From Bdellovibrio svalbardensis (GTDB lineage: Bacteria > Bdellovibrionota > Bdellovibrionia > Bdellovibrionales > Bdellovibrionaceae): a DNA stretch of 64,000 bases. Below are positions 33,993-43,055 of the stretch, one piece after another. Both the position numbers and the translations under genes were made by a program. The notes below the pieces were generated by a model. That model saw only the letters and a list, made by a program, of their open reading frames with translations, was not told the DNA's origin and ran no database searches. Position 1 is the first letter of the stretch; each line of letters begins with the position of its first letter. Location: assembly GCF_029531655.1 (NCBI RefSeq), contig NZ_JANRMI010000001.1, forward strand, positions 744,001 through 808,000. Reading direction: 5' to 3'.

Positions 33993-34427
33993 CTAGTGTT
34001 TGTGGGCGGTTTTTTTAGCGTAGTCGACCATTCCTTGGAAGTCGACGATGACGGCGGGCTCATTGCCAATCACCCAAGCGTCATGGCCCGGAGGAACGAG
34101 TGAGATGTCGCCTGGTTTGCAGTCGATCTCCGTTCCATCATCCATTTTAATTCTGAGAGTACCAGAGACATGATATTGAAAATGGGGAGCTTCGCAGCTT
34201 TCTGTTTGGGCGAATTCTTTTACAGACTTCGACCATCGCCAGCCAGGTTGCAGAGTGGCTCTTCCTACGACCGCGTCTCCGAATTTCACCAATTCCAGTT
34301 TACCCAGAGGGAAGTCCCGAACTTCCTCGGCTTTACCGAAGTTTTTTGCCGCTAGAGCTCCCATCACTTTTCCGAACTCTTTGGAGCCTGTTTCTTTTTG
34401 GGTAGCACCCGTTGTTTGCATTGCCAT
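33993..34427 (-). CDS. Cupin-domain protein
   Basis: 144 residues from ATG 34427, which has AGGAGG at a good distance; the frame extends to 34502 but without a start of equal quality. Cupin barrel: GDAVVGRATLQPGWRWS, APHFQYHVSGTLRIKMDDGTEI, PGDISLVPPGHDAWVIGNEPA. Motif 1 is H-x-Q-Y-H, motif 2 is P-P-G-H-D-A-W. Small metal-binding cytoplasmic protein; substrate unknown. It is convergent with the RlmI-like gene and divergent from the ABC operon. Confidence 0.8.
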   Translation of the reverse strand: MAMQTTGATQKETGSKEFGKVMGALAAKNFGKAEEVRDFPLGKLELVKFGDAVVGRATLQPGWRWSKSVKEFAQTESCEAPHFQYHVSGTLRIKMDDGTEIDCKPGDISLVPPGHDAWVIGNEPAVIVDFQGMVDYAKKTAHKH

Positions 34428-34560
34428 AAAAGCCTCCTGAGAAAATCTTACTCTCAATAGCCAGGGACAGCGAGAAGGCTCAAGTCTGGTCACCACATCC
34501 AAGGTCGGGCTGCAACACTAAGTTCTGCCTTTCTTGCTAAAAGAAATTCATGATTGAGGG

Positions 34561-35247
34561 ATGAATTCACAACCTATTGTAAAAGTGCAGCAAGTCGTAA
34601 AAACCTATCAACTTGGTGAAACAGAAGTGAAGGCTTTGCGAGGTTTGAACTTAACCTTGTTCAAAGGCGAATTCACCGCGCTGATTGGGGCTTCCGGTTC
34701 CGGAAAAAGTACTCTTCTAAATTTGATTGGCTGTCTTGATGAACCAGATCAAGGCGTTGTGGAAATTGAAGGCCATGATATCTCCAAAATGTCTGAGCAA
34801 GAGAAAAGCCATCTGCGCAACCGTCGCGTGGGCTTTATTTTTCAGTCCTTCAATTTGATTCCGGTACTATCGATTTTTGAAAATATTGAGCTTCCATTGA
34901 TTGTTCAGCATGAGCTTTCTGCGGAAGAAAGAAAACGCAGAGTCGAGCAGGCGATTCAGGACGTGGGTTTGGAGAAGTTCCGTGACTACTTCCCCAATAA
35001 GCTTTCCGGAGGACAACGCCAAAGAGTGGCGATTGCCCGCGCGCTTGTGACAGAGCCGGCTTTGATTTTGGCTGATGAACCCACCGCAAATCTGGATTCA
35101 GACACCGCTCATAAAATTATCGATCTACTCAAAGAGATCAATCAACGTCGTCATGTGACCTTCTTCTTCTGCACCCACGACGAAAAATTGATGGGGCGTG
35201 TAGGCCGCGTGGTGCGAATCTCTGACGGACAGATTGAGACGGAATAA
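34561..35247 (+). CDS. ABC transporter ATPase, LolD/MacB type
   Basis: 228 residues. Walker [10 protein letters not shown] (43-51), Q-loop [12 protein letters not shown], signature [15 protein letters not shown], Walker [13 protein letters not shown], then H-loop CTHD. The sequence sits in the MacB/LolD/FtsE subfamily that works with FtsX-type permeases and moves substrates from inner membrane outward rather than across it. First gene of an eight-gene run to 42850; the next start is 2 bp beyond its stop. It faces the cupin gene, with the probable promoter in 34428-34560. Confidence 0.93.
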   Translation: MNSQPIVKVQQVVKTYQLGETEVKALRGLNLTLFKGEFTALIGASGSGKSTLLNLIGCLDEPDQGVVEIEGHDISKMSEQEKSHLRNRRVGFIFQSFNLIPVLSIFENIELPLIVQHELSAEERKRRVEQAIQDVGLEKFRDYFPNKLSGGQRQRVAIARALVTEPALILADEPTANLDSDTAHKIIDLLKEINQRRHVTFFFCTHDEKLMGRVGRVVRISDGQIETE

Positions 35248-35249
35248 TA

Positions 35250-36557
35250 ATGGAATCATTAAGCTGGAAACTGGCCTTCCGGAATCTTTTGCGCAACAAG
35301 CGTCGCAGTCTTGCGACGGGCATTGCTATTTTGACTGGATATGTTGGTTTGGTTCTTCTGGGCGCTTACTTGGTCCGCGCGCAAAATGGTTTGCGAGCCT
35401 CCAGTGTTTATTTAAATCACAAAGGTCATATCGCCATTGTGAAGAATGACTCGTTAACGTCTTATTTTTCTAAGCCGAAAAAGTATGTGATGAATGCCGA
35501 AGAAGTCACTTCTTTGGAGAACGTCCTCAAAGGCAAAGCGGATGAGATCGAGTTTACGGGTAAGTATCTGACCGGTACGGGACTTATTTCGAATGGGCAT
35601 AAATCGGTGCCATTTTTAGCTTTGGGATTTGAACCTGCAGTCTATCAGAAAACCAATCTTCACCCGGAACCTTTGAAGTGGGCCAGTGACTGGGTTTTGC
35701 GCAAAGAGGGCGACAAGTTTGATGATTTCGTAAAGAACCCTCTGCAAATATCGATCACTCACCGCATGGCGGAATTGTTGGGATTGCCCCAGGATCTGTC
35801 GAATTTGCCGGAAGCCACTCGCACAGTGCAACTGGCCGGGAAAAGTTTTTACAACGATTTGAATGCGGTGAATGCGGATCTGGGCTCCGTGCATACGACG
35901 GGCTTGTCTTTATCTGAAGATACTAGTTTGCGGGCTCCCTTGGCGCTGTTGCAGCAGCTATATGCAACGGATGGCATTGAGTATCTTGCGGTCTATTTGA
36001 AAAATGTCGGGGATACGGCATCGTTTAAGAAGTGGTTGCAAAAGGAAGTGAAAGCCCAAGGTCTTTCTTTGGAAGTCTATGCTTACAATGACGACGCCTG
36101 GAATTCCTACTTCGTGGGATCGATGGGATTTCTGTACGTGATGATCACCTTCTTTATTTTCCTGATCTGTGGGGCGATTATTTTGTCGATTGTGAACTCA
36201 ACCACGATGGGGCTTTTGGAGCGTCTTAAAGAGATCGGAACTTTAAGAGCGATTGGGTTTTCACCGGGTAAAGTTTCAAGTCTGTTTGTTCAGGAAGTCT
36301 TCTTGTTGGGCTCCATCAGTGTGGTGTCGGGCTTGATCATTTCATTGATCATCGCTTCAGCGGTGAATTCTGCCAACATTCAGTTCAGTCCTCCGGGAAC
36401 TCAAGGATCGATTCAGTTTCTATTAATTTTAAATGTCAGTCTTTGCTTGGGGGCGGCACTTTTCCTGATCACTCTCACCACGGGCAGCGCTGCCATTGTA
36501 AGCTATATTAAAAACAAATCTAAAATTGTCGAACTACTAGCAGATACGGGAGCTTAA
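35250..36557 (+). CDS. FtsX-like permease (LolC/MacB type), first copy
   Basis: 435 residues. N-terminal TM1 (SLATGIAILTGYVGLVLLGAYL), a large periplasmic MacB-type domain, then three C-terminal helices: FLYVMITFFIFLICGAIILSI, LLGSISVVSGLIISLIIASA and FLLILNVSLCLGAALFLITL. The FtsX coupling motif LKEIGTLRAIGFSPGKVSSLF is present. With the ATPase it forms a mechanotransmission-type ABC complex. It and the second permease (37309-38631) are paralogues flanking a LolA-like gene, so the complex is likely a heterodimer. Confidence 0.9.
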   Translation: MESLSWKLAFRNLLRNKRRSLATGIAILTGYVGLVLLGAYLVRAQNGLRASSVYLNHKGHIAIVKNDSLTSYFSKPKKYVMNAEEVTSLENVLKGKADEIEFTGKYLTGTGLISNGHKSVPFLALGFEPAVYQKTNLHPEPLKWASDWVLRKEGDKFDDFVKNPLQISITHRMAELLGLPQDLSNLPEATRTVQLAGKSFYNDLNAVNADLGSVHTTGLSLSEDTSLRAPLALLQQLYATDGIEYLAVYLKNVGDTASFKKWLQKEVKAQGLSLEVYAYNDDAWNSYFVGSMGFLYVMITFFIFLICGAIILSIVNSTTMGLLERLKEIGTLRAIGFSPGKVSSLFVQEVFLLGSISVVSGLIISLIIASAVNSANIQFSPPGTQGSIQFLLILNVSLCLGAALFLITLTTGSAAIVSYIKNKSKIVELLADTGA

Positions 36558-37298
36558 ATGAAAACACTTTTCTTCGCTGTTCTTATGGCAGCAAGTCTTT
36601 CTGGCACTAAAATGGCTTACGCCGATATGGCCTCTGATCTTTTAAAAGCCTCAGACGGAGCACGCGGTGGCGTTGCCGGTGGTTTGACTTGGAAAACGAA
36701 GATTGAGACGACAGAAGATGGGGAATCTTCAGAGCGTGAGTTTATCATTAAAGCAAAGGATCACGATGCTTTGGTCGAAGCAACCAGCCCAGCTCGCACG
36801 AAGGGTGAAATCTATCTGTTCAACGATCGCAACATGTGGTTTTTCAAGCCAAGTCTTAAAAAGCCAGTGTCGATTTCTCCTCGTCAAAAATTGAGCGGCC
36901 AAGCGGCTAACGGGGATATCGCGAGTACTCACTATGCTCGTGATTACACAGCGACCTTGGAAAAAACTGAGACTCGCGGCGCGGATAAAATCTATGTCCT
37001 GATGTTAAAAGCAAAGTCTCCGAATCTGACTTACGATCAGATTCGTTACTATATTAATGGAAAAACCAAACTTGCAGAAAAAGCTGAATTTCTGACTTTG
37101 CAAGGTCAGGTCTTTAAAGTGGGCGAGATGGAGTACAATAACTTCATCACTATCGGCGGTAAGAAATCTCCGTTCGTAAGTAAAATGAGCATCGTGGATG
37201 CGAAATTCAAAGAAAATAAAAGTGTCATCAATTACGAAGAGCCAAAGACTGAAAATCACGCGGCGGCTTTGTTCAATATCAATAATTTGAGCCGTTAG
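36558..37298 (+). CDS. Periplasmic LolA-like outer-membrane lipoprotein-sorting protein
   Basis: 246 residues starting one base after the previous stop. Signal peptide ends AYADM (about residue 23). The mature part has the unclosed-barrel pattern of the LolA/LppX fold in the long PF17131 version: LTWKTKIETTEDG, REFIIKAKDHDALVEA, EIYLFNDRNMWFFKPSLKKPVS, YTATLEKTETRGADKIYVLML, RYYINGKTKLAEKAEFL, KSPFVSKMSIVD. Carries acyl or lipid-bearing molecules across the periplasm by family analogy. Placed between two FtsX permeases, exactly where a shuttle from an ABC extraction complex is expected. Confidence 0.85.
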   Translation: MKTLFFAVLMAASLSGTKMAYADMASDLLKASDGARGGVAGGLTWKTKIETTEDGESSEREFIIKAKDHDALVEATSPARTKGEIYLFNDRNMWFFKPSLKKPVSISPRQKLSGQAANGDIASTHYARDYTATLEKTETRGADKIYVLMLKAKSPNLTYDQIRYYINGKTKLAEKAEFLTLQGQVFKVGEMEYNNFITIGGKKSPFVSKMSIVDAKFKENKSVINYEEPKTENHAAALFNINNLSR

Positions 37299-37308
37299 GA
37301 AGAGATCC

Positions 37309-38631
37309 ATGCAGCAGCGACTGATTTCCTTAGCATTCAGGAACGTTCGGGTGAATTGGCGCCACTCTTTGTCGGCGTTGCTTTCGGTCGTTGCGGCTTT
37401 CTATTCAATCGTCTTTTTTGAAGGCTATATTCGCGATGTCGCGGATCTGTATTACGACGGTTATCATTCGCGAAATATGTTCGGGGACTTTGTCGTGGAA
37501 AACGCCAAGGCGCAGACTCCGGAAGGCCGGGCTGAACCCTTTATGTTTGCGGTGACCAGCCCTGAGCAAAAAGCTCTTAAAGATTTTGCAAACAAGCACT
37601 CTGATATCGTCGATGCTTCAGCTCGTTTTTTAAATCTTCAGGGCATGGTGACCAACGGGAAAACCTCTGTGATTTTCTTCGGTAAGTCTATGGACATCGA
37701 AGAAGGAAAAAAGATGCGCCAGCCTGATTGGGTTTGGAATGCACTCTATGGCAAGCCACTGCATATGGTTGCAAATCCGAATTCATTACTTGTGGGGCAA
37801 ATTTTGGGACGCTCGTTAAGCTGTCACACCAAGCCCACACAAATTATGAGCCCTGATAAGGGCTATATCGCGGAAGAGCGTCCTTTTGATTGTGACTCTC
37901 CTCAAGTGCAGCTCAGTGTGACGACGGAATCAGGACAGCTCAATGCCATGGATTTTGATGTCGCAGGTTTTGTCGATGGTGGTTATCAGGAAATCGACAA
38001 CCGCTATATCATGATGCCATTGCCGGCGGCGCAACAGCTTATGAACACCGACAAAGTGTCCTATGTCACCTTCTTGATGAAAGATCAAAAGTACGGTTCG
38101 CAATTTATTAAGTTGTTCAATGAAGAGATCGGATCCACATTCAAAGACTTGCGTTTGACTCGCTGGCAAGATCATCCCGTGGGGGAGTTGTACCGAAAGT
38201 CGATTGATTTGCTTTCTGTATTTAGAAATTTTGTCGTGATCATCATTATTTCGATTACGACTTTGTCTGTGGCAAATACCAAGATTAAATCTATCAAGGA
38301 AAGAACGAAAGAGATCGGCACGTTGCGCAGCCTTGGTTTCTCACCCGGTTCGATTCGCAGCATCTTCATGTGGGAATCTTTTTTCTTGTCAGCCTTTGGG
38401 GTGTTCATTGGCGCGGTGGCGGCTTTGGTCACAAGCTTTATGGTCAATCATGCAGGTATCTATTATAAAGCGGGCCTTCTTTCGATGCCGGTTCCTTTTC
38501 ATATTAAGGCGGAGTTGTCAGTTTATCTCATTGCAGCCGCTGCTTTGATTTCGATTGGTGTTGTCGTCACAGCGGTCGTTTGCCGAGGCACTTTGCGCAA
38601 AAAGATCGTGGAGAATCTGGGGCATGTTTAA
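37309..38631 (+). CDS. FtsX-like permease, second copy
   Basis: 440 residues. TM1 (SALLSVVAAFYSIVFFEGYI), a periplasmic domain with a Cys pair (SLSCHTKP, PFDCDSP), then FVVIIIISITTLSVANTKI, FLSAFGVFIGAVAALVTSFMV and VYLIAAAALISIGVVVTAVV. FtsX motif TKEIGTLRSLGFSPGSIRSIF. Paralogue of 35250-36557 and presumably its heterodimer partner. The last codons overlap the ATG of the next gene (8 bp), so translation is coupled. Confidence 0.9.
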   Translation: MQQRLISLAFRNVRVNWRHSLSALLSVVAAFYSIVFFEGYIRDVADLYYDGYHSRNMFGDFVVENAKAQTPEGRAEPFMFAVTSPEQKALKDFANKHSDIVDASARFLNLQGMVTNGKTSVIFFGKSMDIEEGKKMRQPDWVWNALYGKPLHMVANPNSLLVGQILGRSLSCHTKPTQIMSPDKGYIAEERPFDCDSPQVQLSVTTESGQLNAMDFDVAGFVDGGYQEIDNRYIMMPLPAAQQLMNTDKVSYVTFLMKDQKYGSQFIKLFNEEIGSTFKDLRLTRWQDHPVGELYRKSIDLLSVFRNFVVIIIISITTLSVANTKIKSIKERTKEIGTLRSLGFSPGSIRSIFMWESFFLSAFGVFIGAVAALVTSFMVNHAGIYYKAGLLSMPVPFHIKAELSVYLIAAAALISIGVVVTAVVCRGTLRKKIVENLGHV

Positions 38632-39892
38632 AGCCTGCGTGAGGCTTTGGCCAGTTCTTCTTCTTTTCAGTTCTTTGACGGCGCAAGCCGCGAAGAAGTG
38701 GGACTATCGCAATACTTTCGAGAGCTATCTCTACTATACAAATTCAAGTCCTTTGGATAACGGTGTGAATCCCGGCAATCAGATCCTGGGATTGCCTGGT
38801 CATACGGGTGTTGTGGATCTGCGCGATGATTTCAACATTCTGACGTCGAAAACCAAATGGGTGGTTCGCCCTCGTTGGACTTTGACATCCACCAAGACAG
38901 AAAAGCAAAATCCGTCTTCAAGCTATACAACCTCCCAAGGCAAGCTGGATCTGACCAGCGGTTATTTGGACTGGGATCTGTCGGAAAAGTGGAAGGCCGT
39001 CGTAGGTCTTCAGGTTTATCAATGGGGCCCTGGTGAATTCATCAATCCTTCGAATGTGTTTTTCCATTTTAGTAACGATCAAAGAAGTTTTTTCTATGTT
39101 CAAAAAGGTTTGGTATTGGCGCGGTTGAATTGGACTCCGTCACCGAATTGGAGTTTGGTGCTGATTGATGAACCGATTAGCAATAACGAGCAGCCTTTTC
39201 AGGTGGAAAAAGATTTCCAGCCGAAGTCGACCTTGAAAATTGACTATCACACCGATGGAAGTTCCTCGTTGGGTGCAGTGGTAGGAACAGAAGGCTATGG
39301 CCGTCCGTTCTTTGGTGAGTACTTTACCTGGTATTTGACTGATGCTGTCTCTTTCTATGCAGATCTTCGCCATCTGGTTGGCAGCTACACCTATGATCCT
39401 TCCATGGACTCCAACGGATTTATTCAGTTGGTAGAAACAGATCCCAATTCAGGGCAGATGTTCACGATTGCAGACTGGGGACTTCGCTATGAAGGTCGCG
39501 TCGATTTCCGCATGGAGTGGTTTTACAATGGGGTCGGCTGGGATAAAGAGGCGTTGAAGTACGCCATACAAGGCATTACTTATCCCAACCCTTATCTGGT
39601 CAATAATCTAAAGCGCTACTCTCATTCCGGTCTGGAGCTTCCAGGCCAGAACTACTTCTATCTGTCTTTGCGAATCCCTGACCTCGGGAAAAAGAAAGAT
39701 GCCAGTCTTTACATGAGAAATATTTTATCGGCTCAAGATCAATCCGGAGTGTTTCAAGTCAGCGCAGATAAAGCGCTGAGTGACAGCTGGACAGGGTATC
39801 TTGAAGTCTTAAGCTCTTACGGTGCTGATATGACTGAATTCCGTCTTCTTTACGGAGTTCAAGGTAGTGTCGGACTTCGTTGGGCTTTATAG
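38624..39892 (+). CDS. Outer-membrane protein of the export operon
   Basis: 422 residues from ATG 38624, inside the end of the permease gene; upstream frame to 38555 is the permease shadow. Signal peptide MFKACVRLWPVLLLFSSLTAQA. Mature region has the alternating aromatic strand pattern of a barrel: LDLTSGYLDWDLSEKWKAVV, QVYQWGPGEFINPSN, GRVDFRMEWFYNGVGW, and near the end VGLRWAL. Position after two permeases and a LolA-like shuttle makes it the likely outer-membrane exit or acceptor. Family name not recognised; it resembles alginate-export/LptD-like porin types only in style. Confidence 0.7.
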   Translation: MFKACVRLWPVLLLFSSLTAQAAKKWDYRNTFESYLYYTNSSPLDNGVNPGNQILGLPGHTGVVDLRDDFNILTSKTKWVVRPRWTLTSTKTEKQNPSSSYTTSQGKLDLTSGYLDWDLSEKWKAVVGLQVYQWGPGEFINPSNVFFHFSNDQRSFFYVQKGLVLARLNWTPSPNWSLVLIDEPISNNEQPFQVEKDFQPKSTLKIDYHTDGSSSLGAVVGTEGYGRPFFGEYFTWYLTDAVSFYADLRHLVGSYTYDPSMDSNGFIQLVETDPNSGQMFTIADWGLRYEGRVDFRMEWFYNGVGWDKEALKYAIQGITYPNPYLVNNLKRYSHSGLELPGQNYFYLSLRIPDLGKKKDASLYMRNILSAQDQSGVFQVSADKALSDSWTGYLEVLSSYGADMTEFRLLYGVQGSVGLRWAL

Positions 39893-39906
39893 AAAGGTCT
39901 GCACAC

Positions 39907-41013
39907 ATGGTTGAAATCAAAGAGAAAGACTTCGAAAGTTTCTTTAGAACTCCCTTCGAAGTGTATCCCAAGGACTTTCCTTTTGTCTCTCAGTTGAAAT
40001 CAGATCTGAAACGCTTTTTAAGCATGGAGAATCCTTTATTTAGAACAGAAAAGGATTTTTCCTATTTCACTGCGTTCAAAGACGGCAAGCTGGCAGGCAG
40101 AATCCTGACTCATATTCATCATGCTTCCAATGAAAAGTATAATTGGAATAGATCCTATTATGGCTTTTTTGACTGCATTGATGATGTGGAAGTGGCTCGT
40201 GCCTTGTTGGAAAAAGCCGAAGCTTTTGGTAAAAGCCATGGCTGCAATGAAGTGATTGGTAACTTCAATATGACAGCGATGCAGATGATTGGCGTCGTTA
40301 AGAAAATTCATAAAAACTATCACTATACGGATCAGGTCTTCGCGCCGGTTTATATCTCGAACTTATTGGAAAAGTGCGGCTATCAAGAAACCTTCCCCAT
40401 GGTGACTCATGAGGTGAATGTTGAGGCCTTCAATCCTGAAACTTTGCTGGGACCAAAACAAAAAGAGATCATGAACAATCCGGCCTACACGTTTGAGAAA
40501 CTCAAGGGTGATAATCTGGATCACGTGATGGAAGCGATGAGACAATGTTTGAATCATGGCTTCTCTGAGAATCCCATGTTTGTACCTTTGACGAAGGAAG
40601 AGATTTACTTCCAAGCCAAGGACATGATGATGATCATCGATAAAGAAACGTCTGTGATCGCAAATTATGAAGGGAAACCGGTTGGGGTTTTGATTTGTAT
40701 TCCGAACTTGAATCCCTTCTTGAAGGGAATCAAATCCAAGTTCGGCATCACGACTCCGTGGCATTTCTTATTGCATAAATTACGTCGCGAATCGGCGACG
40801 ATCATTTTCTATTCTGTGTATAAGGAATTTCAATCTCGCGGTCTGAACGGCGTGATGTTGTACGATATTATGTCGGCCCTGAAACGCAGGGGTTATAAGC
40901 GCTTTGGCGGTACTTGGATTTCATTGGATAATCACGCCTCTCTTCGCCAGGCAGACAAGTTGAATGCGGAAGTCATGCATGAGTTGTGTTTATACAGAAA
41001 GTCCTTGGTATGA
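39907..41013 (+). CDS. GNAT-fold acyltransferase-like protein
   Basis: 368 residues from ATG 39907 (the frame opens at 39880 but the N-terminus MVEIKEKDFESFFRTPFEVY fits this family of GNAT-like enzymes). It reads as a tandem GNAT: an N-terminal acyl-CoA-binding half (SYFTAFKDGKLAGRILTHI, ALLEKAEAFGKSHGCNEVIG) and a C-terminal half (VIANYEGKPVGVLICIPNLNPFL, FYSVYKEFQSRGLNGVMLYDI). Close in style to N-acyl amino acid synthase/peptidogalycan-like GNATs. Acts in the cytoplasm to acylate an amine; substrate unknown. Its stop overlaps the nitroreductase start (ATGA). Confidence 0.75.
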   Translation: MVEIKEKDFESFFRTPFEVYPKDFPFVSQLKSDLKRFLSMENPLFRTEKDFSYFTAFKDGKLAGRILTHIHHASNEKYNWNRSYYGFFDCIDDVEVARALLEKAEAFGKSHGCNEVIGNFNMTAMQMIGVVKKIHKNYHYTDQVFAPVYISNLLEKCGYQETFPMVTHEVNVEAFNPETLLGPKQKEIMNNPAYTFEKLKGDNLDHVMEAMRQCLNHGFSENPMFVPLTKEEIYFQAKDMMMIIDKETSVIANYEGKPVGVLICIPNLNPFLKGIKSKFGITTPWHFLLHKLRRESATIIFYSVYKEFQSRGLNGVMLYDIMSALKRRGYKRFGGTWISLDNHASLRQADKLNAEVMHELCLYRKSLV

Positions 41014-41984
41014 TTCAAAAAGAACAGATTCTAAAGGCCGCAAGCCTCAGCATTAGTGCCCACAATGTTCAGCCATTTCGTTTGGCCTTTCCCTCACAGG
41101 AACTCATTGAGATCTATGTCGATTCGACGCGATTGTTGCCAATCGGGGATCCGCACTTTAAAGATCTTCGTCAGTCACTTGGGGCCTTTGTTGAAACTTT
41201 GCATATCGCTCTTTCCGTGCGAGGCTTTGACATGGAAGCCGTGGAGATTCACGAAAAGCCTTCCGACAGGCAGCCGATTGCCAAACTTAAGCTGCAATCA
41301 AGCGCCTCGGTGGATTCTCTGCATTCGCAGTTGAGCGAGCGCTTCAGCTATCGCGGGAAGTTTGCACAAAAGGCTTCAATCTCACAAAAGGTTGTGACTG
41401 GCGAACGTTTCACCTTGGAGTTTCTAACAGATACTCAAGACATCAAAGACATTGCAAAGCTATTTGATGATGTGAATTATCAATTCCTGACCTTGCCTGG
41501 ATATATCGAAGAACTCTATTCCTGGATGCGCTTCAGTCCCTCTCATCCTCGTTGGGCCACAGATGGTCTAAATACCGAGTCGATGAGTCTGGCGGGAGTG
41601 GAGGCTTGGGGCGCTTCCGTAGTTTTGAAGGCTGCGGTCTTCAAATTCCTGGCGAAGTTGGGATTGGCGAAAGCATTGGTGAGTGAAGCCGGGCAAATTC
41701 AATCTGCTTCGGGTTTGGCGGTTATATTGTCTGATTCAGACAAAGACTTCGACAAGGGCCGTGCCTTTATGCGCGGATGGTTGACGTTGACCCAACAAGG
41801 TCTTTACGGAGCTCCGCTGTCTTTGCTGACTGATGATAAAAAAGCCTTGGAGGTAGTTGCAGGCAAGCTTGCAACTAAAGGAAAATATATCGTCAACGTT
41901 CTTAGAGTGGGTCCGTTGCCAAAGGGCTATAAGCGACCAGCCAGTGCTCGTCTTTCATGGCAACAATTGGAATGGGGCAAATAA
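41010..41984 (+). CDS. Nitroreductase-like (Acg-type) flavoprotein
   Basis: 324 residues, ATG 41010 overlapping the upstream TGA. N-terminus ILKAASLSISAHNVQPFRLAF is the AxxAPSxxNxQPW-type FMN site of nitroreductases; DPHFKDLRQSLGAFVETLHIAL and SERFSYRGKF also match the Acg/dehydrogenase branch. The C-terminal half has GWLTLTQQGLYGAPLSLLTD. Enzymes of this branch oxidise azoline rings in RiPPs or have lost catalysis and only bind flavin; which applies here is open. Its stop overlaps the ThiF-like start (TAATG). Confidence 0.75.
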   Translation: MIQKEQILKAASLSISAHNVQPFRLAFPSQELIEIYVDSTRLLPIGDPHFKDLRQSLGAFVETLHIALSVRGFDMEAVEIHEKPSDRQPIAKLKLQSSASVDSLHSQLSERFSYRGKFAQKASISQKVVTGERFTLEFLTDTQDIKDIAKLFDDVNYQFLTLPGYIEELYSWMRFSPSHPRWATDGLNTESMSLAGVEAWGASVVLKAAVFKFLAKLGLAKALVSEAGQIQSASGLAVILSDSDKDFDKGRAFMRGWLTLTQQGLYGAPLSLLTDDKKALEVVAGKLATKGKYIVNVLRVGPLPKGYKRPASARLSWQQLEWGK

Positions 41985-42850
41985 TGTTTAGCTACGACGA
42001 ATTTGTCACCCGCAATTTGGGTTTCATCACAGAAGAAGAACAAGCGAAGCTTCGCCAAAGCACCATTTTCATTCCTGGGGTGGGTGGAATGGGCGGCGCT
42101 GCCTTGGCCTGCCTTGCCCGTTGTGGCGTGGGCAAATTTATTATTGCCGATATTGACACATTCGAGGTCAGTAATTTCAATCGTCAGATTTTTTCAAACC
42201 TGGATACTGTGGGTGAATCCAAAGCGGAAGTTTCCAGACAGGCTCTTTTGAAAATCAATCCAGAACTGCAATTGGAAGTATTGGGCGGCGAATGGCCCGA
42301 CCGACTTTCTGAGATCCTTCCCAAAGTGGATTTGGTTATCAATGGCTGTGATGATGTCAGAGCAACTTTGCTGTTGATGCGTGCCGGTCGCGATCATGGA
42401 AAGACTGTGATCGATGCTTTTGCTTCGACCTTGCCGAATGTCTATGTGGTGAGGCCTTCTGATCCGCGTCCTGAGGAGTTTTTGAGATTTCCATCCGTAG
42501 GACTTCGTCCTGAAGGTTTGACCGATGCGATGGTGAAAGAATGCTCGGGCTTAGAGATGGAATATGTTCTGACTCACTCTTCGACCTCTGAAAATGTGGT
42601 TCTTAAGTACGCGGCAGAGATGATCACTGGAAAAAGAAAACGTATTTCCCTGGCGCCGATGGTGTGGGGAACTGGAATTATGATGAGCTATGAAGCTCTT
42701 AAGATTTTGCTCAACAAGAAAACCTCCGCAAGTCACAAAGGAATCTTCTGGAATCCATGGAAGATGCGTGTGGAGAAGCCTTTGAGGTTCCCACTTTCTG
42801 TGATCAAGCGAAGCTTCGTTCGCAAATTCCTGCAAAGTCTGGCGGGCTAG
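41984..42850 (+). CDS. ThiF/E1-like adenylyltransferase
   Basis: 288 residues, ATG 41984 overlapping the previous stop. Rossmann ATP site PGVGGMGGAALACLARCGVG (about 31-50), ADIDTFEVSNFNRQIF with the conserved N and R, GESKAEVSRQAL with Lys, and LVINGCDDVRATLLL with the DD pair: full adenylation set of MoeB/ThiF/E1. I see no CxxC zinc pairs, which many MoeB and ThiF have, and no partner ubiquitin-like ThiS/MoaD gene. So the substrate is probably the C-terminal carboxylate of another peptide or protein, or a small acid. Last gene of the eight-gene run. Confidence 0.85.
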   Translation: MFSYDEFVTRNLGFITEEEQAKLRQSTIFIPGVGGMGGAALACLARCGVGKFIIADIDTFEVSNFNRQIFSNLDTVGESKAEVSRQALLKINPELQLEVLGGEWPDRLSEILPKVDLVINGCDDVRATLLLMRAGRDHGKTVIDAFASTLPNVYVVRPSDPRPEEFLRFPSVGLRPEGLTDAMVKECSGLEMEYVLTHSSTSENVVLKYAAEMITGKRKRISLAPMVWGTGIMMSYEALKILLNKKTSASHKGIFWNPWKMRVEKPLRFPLSVIKRSFVRKFLQSLAG

Positions 42851-43055
42851 AACTCCGTTAGCACTGTCTCATTTTAAGACTTAAAGATCGATATTCTGGC
42901 GCCCTCCTTGCTCTTGATAAAAGGCAGTGAGGGCGGCGCGACTGTAGTGGCCCTTTATTGATTCTGAAGAAAAATTCATGTCTATGATTTTACTAGATGT
43001 GATCATTTTTTGGATTTGGGTGTTTGCACAGTTATAACTTCAAGTTGGAGGCCTG
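42851..43055. other. Intergenic region with imperfect hairpin and promoter
   Basis: A GC-rich imperfect inverted repeat lies at about 42899-42941 (arms GCGCCCTC and GAGGGCGGCGC). Its T-tail is poor, so it may be an RNA structure rather than a terminator. The promoter candidate at 43010-43038 follows. Confidence 0.35.
43010..43038 (+). promoter_or_regulatory. Sigma-70-type promoter candidate
   Basis: TTGGAT (43010-43015), 17-bp spacer, TATAAC (43033-43038). Transcription would begin about 43045, just before the GGAGG of the protease gene at 43056. Confidence 0.45.

Noticed and set aside
42978-43037. 19-residue hydrophobic peptide frame after the E1-like gene, considered as a precursor or small membrane protein
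   Set aside because: No good ribosome site, and it overlaps the protease promoter. Cannot be supported from sequence alone.
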